Below are positions 29,928 through 41,400 of a stretch of 64,000 nt of DNA, one piece after another (within the stretch, counting starts at the first letter, position 1; every line of letters starts with the position of its first letter). The position numbers and the translations under genes are program-made. The notes beneath the pieces are model-generated. The model made no database searches. It was not told where the DNA came from and saw only the letters and a list, made by a program, of their open reading frames with translations. This stretch comes from Edaphochlamys debaryana (taxonomy: Eukaryota; Chlorophyta; Chlorophyceae; Chlamydomonadales): the NCBI GenBank assembly GCA_016858145.1, contig JAEHOE010000089.1:186001-250000 (forward strand). The letters run 5' to 3'.

Positions 29928-31452
29928 GAAGCGGTAGAAGCGCCGATGGGCTATGGGAGGCAGGTGCGTCGCGAAGAGCCGCCGGGTAGCGTAGGTAGCG
30001 CCTTGAAGAGGTCAATGAAGTTTTGCATCCAATGACGTTGCTTGGCGTGGTTGCATGCAGTCGCTCGACATACACGACAAGCAATGGGCGGGCGGCCTAT
30101 CATATGATGCCGCACATGCATGTGGTTATAAGCACGTCACGATACCTAATCGACTAATGAGGGAGGGGCGGTTTGATGAGACCTTGATAGATTCTAAGGG
30201 GATAGATGGTGGAGACGCGCTGCAAAATGCGTCTCCATGTGCAGCATGTGAACACTCTACGTATGGGTGCCATACATTACTCTCAACTATGCTCAATTCT
30301 CAACTATGCTCAAATGGTTCGCAAGAATTCATGTCATGTCATCAAGCGGTAAAGTTGAAGGAATCGGTGCGTGGAGGATCCCGGGTTGCTGCAAGCATGC
30401 AGGCAGCACAGATAGGTACGCACTCATGTCAATTGCGAGCTGGCTGGACAAGCGCAGGCACGCACATGAGTGAGGGGCGGATCTACGGTGGGGCTAGTGG
30501 GGCGGTGAGAATGAGGTCATATTTGAGGTGCTGTTAGCTCGGCCAGAACTAACGGCCCTTCCAGCCGGCTGGCTATGTATGGCGACTCATCTGGCTCCGC
30601 CGCCCCGATCAATCGGCTCAGGGCGGGCCCCTGCTGCCACACTTTACCTGCACCTTTCACACATGGGCCCACAGCCCCTCTCATCACGCATGCGGCTCGG
30701 AGCCGCCGGCTCCCATGAACATGGGGGCCCAGTCCTGGTTTTTACATTGCTGCGGCTAATCTGCCCAGGCGGGGCCTTGAAGTCGGCTCCTAGTGGCGAC
30801 TCATGCGGGCATGGGGCAAAATAAGCCGTCTCCCTTCCACTGCTGCCAATCTCTTAGGATTAGCCGACCCCGCCGCCGGCTGACTCCCCGGCCGACTAAC
30901 CGAATATGATAGCAACACTGGCAATGCGCGTAAGCAAGCGGAAGATGGGGCGGCGAGCTATTGGGCTGGACGGCGGGGGCCCCCGGGACGGGGGGCGGCG
31001 ATGGGGTCAGCAGAGCGCCCCCTGTCCAACCGTCAATTGAATACCGTGATTTAAGTTGGCCGGCGGCGGCGTCTCAGTCCTTTCACCGTTCACGCGAATA
31101 ATCCGGCCCAACCAGTGGGGTTAGGCGCTGAAAAATCCCAAGCCAACATAAAAGAGCAACGCTGATGGGGGACCGCGCGGGTTTGGGGCGTGTGTGTTTT
31201 GCGGCGGGAGCTGGCCGCGCGAACGACTTGCTCGTGGGCGCAGCGCCCCTGCTTGACAGTTCGTGATCCATGACCATATTCACATAGATGTAGCCAAACG
31301 CGATCAGAATAGAGCGTGACCAGCGCATTTCCGCGACACGCACATGTAGCAAGTTCGACTTGCTGCTCGCGAGAATCCTGCTTCTTCTTCAAGGAGGTGC
31401 AACGCGCAAATCGCGTATTTGGCTGGGCGCCATCACCGGCTGGCTGCTCCCG
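29928..31452. other. Intergenic between metalloprotease and sulfotransferase
   Basis: About 1.5 kb with no recognised exon or mobile element. It has a small tandem duplication of CTCAACTATGCTCAA at about 30281-30313. It should hold the metalloprotease 3'UTR and the sulfotransferase promoter, but I see no TGTAA motif that fixes the former. Confidence 0.5.
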
Positions 31453-34400
31453 ATGCATCTCGGCTCAAGCCGCGACGCCTTGCAGCTCACAAGCAAGCGC
31501 AGCTGCCGACGCATACCACTAATAATAGCACTCCTAGCCATTGCGGCGCCGCGGCCGGGGTCCCCGGGCGCACCCGGTCCCCCGGCACGCTCAGCTGTCG
31601 GCCCCGCGCCACACGCGCACCCGGCCGACCCGCACGAGCTCCATCTCCAGCAGCTCCGGGCCCAGCTGGCAGCTGTACGACAGGATCTATCCCGCCAAGA
31701 CAGCAGCAGCGGCAGCAGCGACAGCAGTAGTAGCAGCGGCGGTGTTGATAGCAGCACCGGCTTGGAGGCTCTGCGGGCCGCGGAGCTGCAGCTGCGCCTG
31801 GGCATTGCGGTGGCGCTGCAGTCACTCAACCACCTGCGGCCGGACGGGGGGAGCCGGGTGGCGGAGGCGGAGGAGCACTACCGGTGGGGGGGAGGTGGTG
31901 GCGGGGGGGAGAAAGGACGGTGGTGGGGGTTCTGGGAGGAGGGGATGTCTCCGGGAGGAGAGCGGGGTTCCGCCCCCGCCGGGTCTCGGGATGCAGAGCG
32001 TAGGTGCGCCCCTGCCCTCGCCCCTCTCCTCGTACATCACGTCCTGCTCCTCTTTCCTCTCCGCCTCGTTCCCCAGGGCCGCGCTCGCTGCCTCCGCCCC
32101 CGCCTCGCCCTCCCACGGCGGCGGCGCCCCTGCCCCCGCCCCGCTCCTGCCCCGCCTGGGGGTGGCCTCCAACCTGGCGGCTCTGCTGCTGGAGGCGGAC
32201 CGCCCGGGGGAGGCGCTGGGGGTGCTAGGGCGGGCGCTGGGGGAGGTGAGGGGGGCCGGGTTAGGAAGGAGGGGGGCCAGGAAACGGGGCACAAGGGGGC
32301 TGAGGGCCGTGCTGGGGCCGGCAACGACTGTCACCGTGAGGGACCCGTGTGGTACACCCGCCCAGCCACCCACCCACACACGTGCCTGCTGTCCTGCCCT
32401 GGGCCGAGAGGAGCCCGGTCCTCACCCCCCTCCTGCTCTTCCATGTTTGCCTGCGTGCCCCTGCGCCCGAGCCCTGAGTCCCCACCTGCCCCCCCCCCCC
32501 CCCCCCCAAGCCACCCCCCACCCCCCACCCCGCCCCTGCCCCAGGCCGAGGAGGACCCGGGGCTGGGCGGCTCCGCGCCCTCGCTGCTGTGCGGCCTGCG
32601 GTTCAACAGGGGCAAGGCGCTGGCGTGAGTGGCGGACTGGTTGGCTGGTTGGTTGGTCGTTGGGTTGGGTTGTGCATGGCTTCCCAGTGCTCATCTAATG
32701 GATGCTTACCTCCACCCGCCCACTCCTCCCGCGGCCCAGCTCCGTGGGTCGCACCGCGGAGGCGGAGGCGGCGTACGCGGAGGCGGCTCAGGGGGCGGTG
32801 GGGCTGGACCCGGCCTGCTTCGCAAAGGTGGGGACCGGGCGCTGGGAGGAGGGGGGGGGGGGAGAGACCGGGCGCTGGGAGGAGGCGGGGGGGGGGTGGA
32901 CCGGGCGCTGAGAGGAAGGGGGGTGGACCGGGCGCTGGGAGGAAGGGGGGGGGGGGAGAGACCGGGCGCTGGGAGGAGGGGGGGTGGACCGGGCGCTGGG
33001 AGGAAGGGCAGGGTTGTGTTGGTACGCGGGTGTTGGTAATCCGCACGCGTCCCAGGCGAGCCGGGGTCGATGGTGTAGTGTGGGTCGTGAAGGCATGCGC
33101 GGGCCTTCACGGGCCTGCGTTGTCCTGCATGGTGGGCCTGAGTGGGCCCGTCCAGGCTCCCTGCCGCCCTGTCTGGTTGGGGATGGGGGCTCGGCCCATG
33201 CAAGGCCATGGTGGTCCCGCGGACTCGCCACATCGCCCCTTCCTCCGCACTCTGCAGTCAACCGTGCGGACAGGCTCCTTGCTGCTACCGTCTCCTCCCC
33301 CCGACAGTGACTCACCCCTTCCGCCCCCTCCCCCTCTCCTCCAGTCAACCGCCGCCATGACGCGCCTGCCGGACTCCCTGGCGCCCCTCCTCCTGGGTGC
33401 CGTACAAACCGCCGAGGAAACCGGGCTAACCGAAGCACGGTTACGTTCGGTTACCCCACCGGCCGACAACGCCCCCAGCCGCGTCGGTGCCGCCGGTGCC
33501 TTGCTGGGCTCCCTCACACCCCTTTCCTCCCCACAGCACACACCACATGATGTGGACGGAAACGGCGGCGGCGGCGTGGGCAGCGGGGTTGGCGGCGGTG
33601 GCGGCGATGGCGGCGTTGCGTTCGGCGGCGGCGGCGGCGGGGGGGTCGGTGACCCGCGGGACGGTGCCTTTGGGGACCGGTCCCGCGGCGGCTGGCTGGC
33701 TCCGCTGACTGCGGGGGAGCTGGGGTGGCTCTACTTCGCTGCGGCCAAGCGGCTGGAGGGGGAGGGGGCGGGGGCGGAGCGGGTGTGGGCGGCGCTGCGG
33801 CGGGTGAGCTGGGGCGTGTTGGGGGTGGGGCTTTGGGGCTGGTGTGGGTCATCATAAAGGCAGGGGAGGGATAGCTATCCGTTCCGCCGCCTCAGGTCAA
33901 GCATCCCCGCCCCTTGTCAAGCCTCGCCCTTGTGAAGGCTGGGCCTTGACACTCCAGGCTGCCAATCCCCATCACCACCACCCTCCTCCGCACCCCGCCT
34001 CCACACGCACAGGCCAACGACCTCACGTCCCTGTCCAGCCCCTACGACCCCGCCTGGGACTGGCGCCAGCTGCGCACCCTCACATCGGTCTTCGGGCGCC
34101 CCCTGCTGGCGGCCGTGGAGGCGGCGGGAGGGGGGCTGCGGCGGGGGGCGGGAGGGGAGGGGGCGGCAGCGGGAGGCGGACCAGGGGGCCCGGCGGGGGC
34201 CCGGGCGGACCCGGCCGACTGGGCCCGTGTGGACCCGGCCGAGGTGCCCATCTTTGTGGTGGGCCTGCCTCGCTCGGGGAGCACCCTGGTGGAGACGGTG
34301 GGTTGGGGGCGAAGAGGTGGGAGGGGGGGTGGAGAGGGGAAGGGAGAACGGGCACGGTCGCGTCTCCTGAGCCCCCTAGCTCGCTTCAATTGCAGCCCAT

Positions 34401-37255
34401 TTACCCTCTCTGGCCCGTCCCTCTGCAGATGCTGGCGGCCCTGCCCGGGGTGTGGGGCGCGGGCGAGGACACCGCCCTGGCCCCCCTCACGGGGCCGCTC
34501 AACGACATGCTGTCCACCAGCGTGAGCCTCAGGGGGGGGGGGGCGGAGCCAGGGGAGATTGGCGATCAATGGCACTGGAGGGAGTCAAGGTGGAGTCTAC
34601 CAGCGTCAGGGTTCCGGGTTGGGGAAAGAGAGCAGGAAGGAGAGCGGCAAGGAATTGCGGGCAGGGCCGCCTGACCGGGAGTTTTGTTGTTCCTGCCTCT
34701 TGCCCCCTAGGAAGAACAAACTCCCTTTCAGGCGCCCACTGCCCTCTTGCCTTCCCCATGTGCCCTTCATCACCCGATCCACCCACCCCCCCTCCCCACC
34801 CCCCAGGGCCTGGCCCAGATGGAGCAGCTCGAGGCCTTCGGACGCCGGTGGGGGGGGGCCCGGGGGGCACGGGGGCAAGGGGGTGGATGCAGGTGGATGC
34901 CAGCGGTGCGATGGGGGCAAACAGTCGGGCCGCCTGCCTCCGTGTGCCTGGCCCCTCCCTGCCTGCCTCTTACCGCCCCACATCCCCCCCCCCCTCACCT
35001 CCCCCCCCCCACCCCTCTTCCCTGCCAGGTACGTGTCTGAGATGCTGCAGCGCTCCCGGGCCGCGGGCTGGGGCCCCCAGCGCCCGCCGCGGCGCATCGT
35101 GGACAAGATGCTGCGCAACCTGTGGCTGGTGGGGAGACTAGAGGGGGGGGGGCGGAGGGGGGTGTCAGGGAGGCCGGGGGTGTGTATGGGCGTGTGACGT
35201 GCGTGTCGGTGGGGGGAAGGTGGACAAGATGCTGCGCAACCTGTGGCTGGTGGGGGGCCCTGAGGGGGGGGCCGGAGGGGGGTGTCAGGGAGCGTGCGTG
35301 TGTGTGGGCGTGGCACGTGCGTGCCGATGGGAGGGGTGCAGACAAGATGGTGGGGGGCAGAGAACACGGGGCGTGCCGGGGAAGGATCGCAGAGGGCCGC
35401 GCTGCAACCGACTCGGTCTTCGCCGCCGGTCTTTGAAAGGTGCGCACCTTCGTCTCTCGTGTTTCGCCCTCCATCCCTCACGCCCCCCCCCGCCCCCACT
35501 CCAGCTGGGCTACATCCAGCTCGTCCTGCCCCACGCCTGCCTGGTGCACGTGGTACGGCACCCCCTGGACGCAGCGCTGTCCTGCTACATGCAGGTGGGG
35601 GGTGGGGTGGCGGGGTGGCGGGGGGGCTGAGAGAAGGGAAGAGGGAGCGGGGCGGCCGGACTGAACGGATATGTGGTGTGTGGTGTGGAACGGGATGCCT
35701 CCACCTATCGCTAGAAGCATTCGCCCCTGCCGGCTTCGTTCCGGCACCGCCCCGACACGGCTGCCTCTCTCCCCCCCGCGACTACCCCCCCCCCCCCCAG
35801 CCCTTTGGCTACAGCGGGGTGCCCTGGGCCTGGCGGCTGGACCACATAGGGGAGCAGGTGGGGGTGGCGGGTGGCGGGTTGGCGGGACTACAGGGCGGGA
35901 GCGTTGCCGGAAAGCAAATACTGAACGCGTGTGATGCGATGTTGAGGTCAAGGGATGTTGGTCTCTAGTTTGGGCACCCTCTCCCCCCCTCTCCTCCCCC
36001 AACCTCCACCCCCCCCCGCCCCCCCCCCCCTAGGTCCGCATGACTGCCCAGCTGGCCCGTCACTGGGCCCAGGCGCTGCCCCCGGGGCGGCTGCTCACAC
36101 TGCACTACGAGGAGGTAGTGGGCGGGTGGGGGGGGGGGGGGGGCAGGGGGGCTGGATCTCATCCGATCAAAGCCAATATCGCAGGTTCGATCGGGTCTAG
36201 CAGTGGCGGGCTAGGTAGGGCCTGGGGCACCCAGCCAATCCCCCTGAGGGGGTCCGTGCGGAGCATGGAGGTAACTGGCCATGTCCGATCCATCGGTAGG
36301 TCGGCTGGTAGTAAGACGTGTGAGGCTTGCCTCAATCCACGCGTGCTCCCTTAATACACGCCCCAAGTGGGGGGAGTCAGATTTCCTTTTCCTTTCCAGG
36401 GGGGCTGGAGGGCACAGGGGGGAGGGGGGGAAGGGGGGAGGGGGGGAAGGGCGACGGGTTTCGGTCTGGGTACTGCACCACGAGGAGGTGTGCAGGGGCG
36501 AAGGGCGTTGGGGGGCGGAGGGGGTAGAGGGACGGACGGCGCTGGAGGGGAGGCGGCCTTCTCGACGTAAGAATGGGGAGAACGCCGAGAATCAATGTAT
36601 GCAAGGCACGTGGCGTTGAAGCTGAGCTCTGCCCCTCCCCCACCCCCCCGCCCAGCTGGTGGCCGCCCCCGAGGCCTCCGCCCGGCGGCTGCTGTCCCAC
36701 TGCGGCCTGCCCTGGGACCCCTCGGCGCTGGCCTTCCACACAGCCAACCGCACCGTCAGCACAGCCAGCGTGGCGCAGGTGGGGGAGTAGGGGGGGGGGG
36801 GGGAGAGGGTTGAGGGGCGGCGGGGTGGGGAAGGGGTTTGAGGGGAGGGGTTTGAGGGGAGGGGGGGGAAGGGAGGGCAGGAGGGGAGGGGACAGAAAGG
36901 TGGGACGGATGGAGCGAGGTGGGAAGAGGGAGACGGACGGCTGCAGGAAGGGAAAAAGGGGCATTCCTGGACGCGAGGAAAGTATGAATGAGGTTGGGCA
37001 GTGAGGGTGACGGGCGCGTCGAGGTCACCACCTACCAGCGTTGACGTACGCTCCTCGTCACGGCATCACCTCCCGCGCCGCGTGCAATGTCCGACAGGTG
37101 CGCCAACCGCTGTACAAGAAGGCCGTTGGTCGTTGGCGGCAGTACGAGCGGCAGTTGGCCGGCCTGGCCGAGCAACTCCGTGACGAGGTGGCGGAGTACG
37201 AGCGGACGTTGGCGGCGGCCATGGCGGCGGCGGAGGCCGAGCAGCGGCGGCTGGA

Positions 37256-37287
<32 letters not shown>

Positions 37288-37418
37288 CGGCAGGGAAAAG
37301 AGGGGCGGCGGCGGGAGCAAGGGAACAGGCGGGGGATGTGGGGAGAGCAGGCGTGCGCGCAGAAGGGGAGGGGGAGAGCGGGCGGCGGGAACAGGGGCAG
37401 CCGCATGAGGAGCTGTGA
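31453..37418 (+). CDS. TPR-type sulfotransferase, probable type II membrane protein, 14 exons
   Basis: Exons: 31453-31883, 32077-32245, 32545-32624, 32740-32827, 33345-33803, 34013-34297, 34429-34521, 34807-34847, 35029-35128, 35505-35594, 35801-35857, 36034-36114, 36656-36778, 37098-37418; all phases agree, 805 residues. The N terminus has basic residues then PLIIALLAIAA, a signal-anchor or signal peptide, suggesting Golgi. Residues about 60-300 hold TPR-like helices (VASNLAALLLEADRPGEALGVL, split by linkers). The catalytic region has the PAPS 5'-phosphosulfate loop VVGLPRSGSTLVE (exon 6) and the 3'-phosphate motif VVRHPLDAALSCYM (exon 10), then WAWRLDHIGEQ and LLTLHYEE. It ends with RQPLYKKAVGRWRQY and an Ala/Glu-rich tail. 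The reaction is sulfate transfer from PAPS to a carbohydrate or protein; the acceptor is unknown. The start is the first in-frame ATG. Confidence 0.85.
35219..35256 (+). repeat. Partial duplicate of sulfotransferase exon 9 inside intron 9
   Basis: The end of exon 9 with its donor (GTGGACAAGATGCTGCGCAA through GTGGCTGGTGGGG, about 35099-35133) recurs about 120 bp downstream within the intron. A third, shorter trace (GCAGACAAGATGGTGGGG) lies near 35339. The copy lacks the start of the exon and a clear acceptor. Confidence 0.85.
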
Positions 37419-38478
37419 TCACTGGGAGCGGATTGCCCTGACGGAGGTGGAATTGAAGCCCCGGGTCTGAACTCGGTGTGAATCCGAGGGCCAGCTGCCA
37501 GCTGCCAGCACAGTGCAGGAGGGCTTCTTCTTTTTCAGAAGCTTTCTCTTTGGGGCTTGGATCAAAAGAAGTACAGGCCGAGTGCAGTAGAGTGAAGGCG
37601 CGTGGTTGTGGTGTGCGGCTCAAGGGGTTGGGTTGGGGGTCGGGACGCGCGATGGGGGCCTGGGGCGGCATGGGATGGCCGTAAGGCGCCGGCAGTGGCC
37701 GCCGATTTCATTTGCATAGCCACCGGGGGGGGGCACTCCATTTGAGCACGGCGAGATTCGCCAGCGGGGGCTGTGACCAGGTGACTGGGGAAGGCCATGC
37801 TGGCTGCTATGCTGCTGAGCGCATGCAATCAAGAGCGATTGGGTCTGCACAGCGGTGCACCCGGGTTTAAGCTGAGCACACTGCAGCATATTGCATGCAC
37901 GAGCTGGCCCGGGCAATTGTTGCTGCCCGGGCGGTTGTTGCTGCGCAATCCGACACCGCCATCCTGCTAGGAGGCAGCACCTACTCCTCCCGCCGTCGCC
38001 TGCGCCACTACTCCGTCGTCCTGAATACGTACCATCCGATAACCCCGCCATCCCATGACTACTAGATAGTATTGCCTACGTACCGTAGGCGCGGTGATTA
38101 GCCGGCTGGCCTTAGATACCGAAACCCAAAGCTCGAGAGTTCGCCGAATCGGGAGCTCGATCCTCATCCGGGACCCTTTCCAAGAGTTTAGGATTTGGGT
38201 TGAGGGGCAATATATATACTGGCACGTACTGCAATGCAGCAGATGAATAACCCAAGCTTCATGAATCAACACGGGTCCTTTGCCCTTAAATTTGACCCAA
38301 CCTCCTTGAGCTACTTGAGAAGCCTAGCTAAGCCGCCGCCCAGCCATGCGTCCCTTGCCCCATCGCCACACTAGCCACACACCGGCTCCCCCCTTCTGCG
38401 CCGCCCCTCCCTCCCTCCCTGCTAGCTTCCACGGGCAGAGAATGAAGCAGGACACTGCTAGCAGCATGGCAGCTACAG
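37419..38478. other. Intergenic between convergent genes
   Basis: 3' flanks of the sulfotransferase (+) and the U-box gene (-). No coding sequence recognised; no TGTAA motif identified with confidence. Confidence 0.5.
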
Positions 38479-41400
38479 CTAGCCTTTTTCTAGTAGCGTG
38501 GCAATCTCCGTGAAGCCGCTCGATGTAGCCCACTCCTCAGCTGTTTTTCCAGCCTGGAGAGGCGCAGTGGGGAGGGGCAAGAAGGCGGCGGGCAACGCGC
38601 GTCGTCATGTTCTCAGGGGTCGGGGTGCTCGAGACGCCTGCTGCCAGGAGACTGCTGGAACTGCATGTAGCCACGCACTGGTGACGCCCAACATATATAG
38701 CCAACTTGAGGCGGCGGGCACGCAGGATCGACTCACGCCTGTGGCTTCCTTGCTGGCGCCAGCGGCCAGCAGGGCCCGCACCACCTCCACGTGGCCTCTC
38801 TTGGCAGCCGCAACCAGCGGCGTGAATCCACCCTGCGGGGTGGGGCGGGGAGCCAAAGCGTAAACCTCAGTCAACATATGAGGGACCGAGGAGCGCTGCG
38901 CCACCGCGCATACTCTTCATTCCCAACAATGCGGCCCGGGAGAGTGCGCACAAGGCCAGCTGACTCTCCGTATCGGATCCCCGGTGCCTGTCTATCATCC
39001 TCCTTTTACTACCTGCTCAGCTGCCTCGATCCTCGCGCCGGCGGCCAGCAGCATCCCGACGGCCTCCGTGTGGCCATTCCAGGCGGCGGCGAGGAGGGCG
39101 GTGTTGCCTCTTTACGTATGTACGCGGGTGAGGAAGACGCATGCGGAGCAGAGCATTGATTTCGAGTGAGAAGTAAAAGATCTCCACTGACATATGTATC
39201 ATCAAGTAGAACCCGCCCCCCCCTAGACACCGCATCTACCGCCGCATCCAGAAACAGCAGCAGCCCACCTACCCAGCCACCTGCTCAGTCAGGAGCACCC
39301 CACCCAGCCAGCCACGCACCAACCCACCTGCTCAGTTGCCTCGATCCTCGCACCGGCATCCAGCAGCACGCTGATGGCCTCGGCGCTCCCTTTCCAGGCA
39401 GCGGCAAGGAGAGGGGTGTGCTGGTTCTGCGCAGGTAAGAGGATGGTCGACGGAGCAAGTGGGTCGGGTGCGGTAGGTCGTGGGAGTAGAGCGAGCAAAG
39501 AAGCGTGATATGAAGCGCGATATGAGTAACCTGCTGAGACTTTTCCATGCCCCTACCTTCAGGTCCAGGGTCCTTCTTCCCGTCTTTCTATCTGCACCTG
39601 CCTCCCCTATCTACTCTTTCCGTCGTCCCTCAGGCGGAACCTCCTGCTGTATGTAGCTGCGTACCACATACACGCCGCATACCGCCATTCACCCAGCCAC
39701 CCACCTGCTCAGTTGCCTCAATCCTCGCGCCGGCAGCCAACAGCATCCCGACGGCCTCCGTGTGGCCATTCCAGGCGGCGGCGAGCAGGGGGGTGTTCCC
39801 GTTCTGCAGGGTGATGAAGGTGTAGAGCAAAACTCATCTAGTAAGAGGTAATGTTTAGGGTATACGGTAGCAAATGGCAGGGATCTGGCCTTGCATGGTA
39901 AACAAGGAGTTCCAGGTACGCATGTCATTGCATGTGTCGTTACGACGTGTTTCTTGTGTCGCATGTATGCGGCTGTGGCATCCTAGCTGGCGACGATGAG
40001 GCCTAAGCTTCTGATGTTGGCGGGACCCCATCGACCGCACCGTTTTCGAGTGCTTTGCGCGAGGTGAACACCACCCCACACCTCAACCCACAGCGCCCAT
40101 GGAGTGACCATCTATCTGAGGGCGGCTGGGCGATGACTCTCAGCCGCCAACGACAACTCCTGTTCCTTGGCTTGCATCTAATCTCATGTTTGCGCCAGTG
40201 AGAACCCCTAGGACCACTGGTTCTACCATCCACCGCAGCGCAGGGGGCTCGTTCATTCGCAAGACGACAGACAATCGACAACAGCGGCTGCCTACCCACC
40301 TGCGTGCTCGCCTCAATCCTCGCGCCGGCATCGAGGAGGGCCTTGATGGCCTTGGTCTGCCCCTTCCAGGCGGCGGCAAGGAGAGGCGTGTTGCCTTCCT
40401 ATGGAGGCGAGGAGCGGGGCAATAATCAAAAAGTGGTAAGAAGTAATGAGTAAGTAAAGCAGTTCAGGCAGGGACCCGGCCATAACCCAGTCCCAGCAGT
40501 CCGGGCATGCTGCTGGGGGATCATTCTATCTGGGTGATCTGCTTGTGTGCGTGCGTGTCCATCTAGTCCTAGTAGTATTATTATATAATTCCGCCAGCTA
40601 AACCAGCAACAGCAGCAACAGCCCACCCACCCACCTGCTCAGCTGCCTCGATCCTCGCGCCGGCAGCCAGCAGCACCCCGATGGCCTCCGTGTGGCCATT
40701 CCAGGCGGCGGAAAGGAGAGGGGTGTTCCCTTTCTACGTACGTACGTACGCGGGTGAGGAAGACGCATGCGGGGCGGAGCAGAGCATTGATTTTGAGTGA
40801 GAAGTAAAAGATCTCCACTGACATATGTATCACCAAGTAGAAGGACAGGGGGCAGGGACCCGGCCATGACGAGCAAGGTTCCCCAGCAGGCGATCCGGGC
40901 AATCATGCTTTGCTTAAGATGAGAATGAGATAGCCTAATAACCACCGGTACGAGTGCATCTGCTTGTTGTGTTCTCCGCTTGTGTGCATGTCCATGCATC
41001 CCGCCATCGACTGACAGCTCTACGAGTCCTTGCCTGTTAGCGGATGAGTAATACGCACCCCGCCTAGCTACCCCGCCCCCCCGTAGACACCGCATCTACC
41101 GCATCCAGCAACAGCAGCAGCCCACCTACCCAGCCACCTGCTCAGTCAGGAGCACCCCACCCAGCCAGCCACGCACCAACCCACCCGCGTGGTGGCCTCG
41201 ATCCTCGCACCGGCATCCAGCAGCACGCTGATGGCCTCGGTGTGGCCCTTTCCAGCGGCAGAATGCAGAGGAGAGCTTCCCTTCTGAAGAAGCAAGCGAG
41301 GAAGGTGCGGCGGCGGGGTGCAGGGGTCAGCAGCCTAAACACGTATGTACGTGCTGAGTTAGCTGAGTTAGCTGAGTATGCTGCATGCGTACGGACGCAT

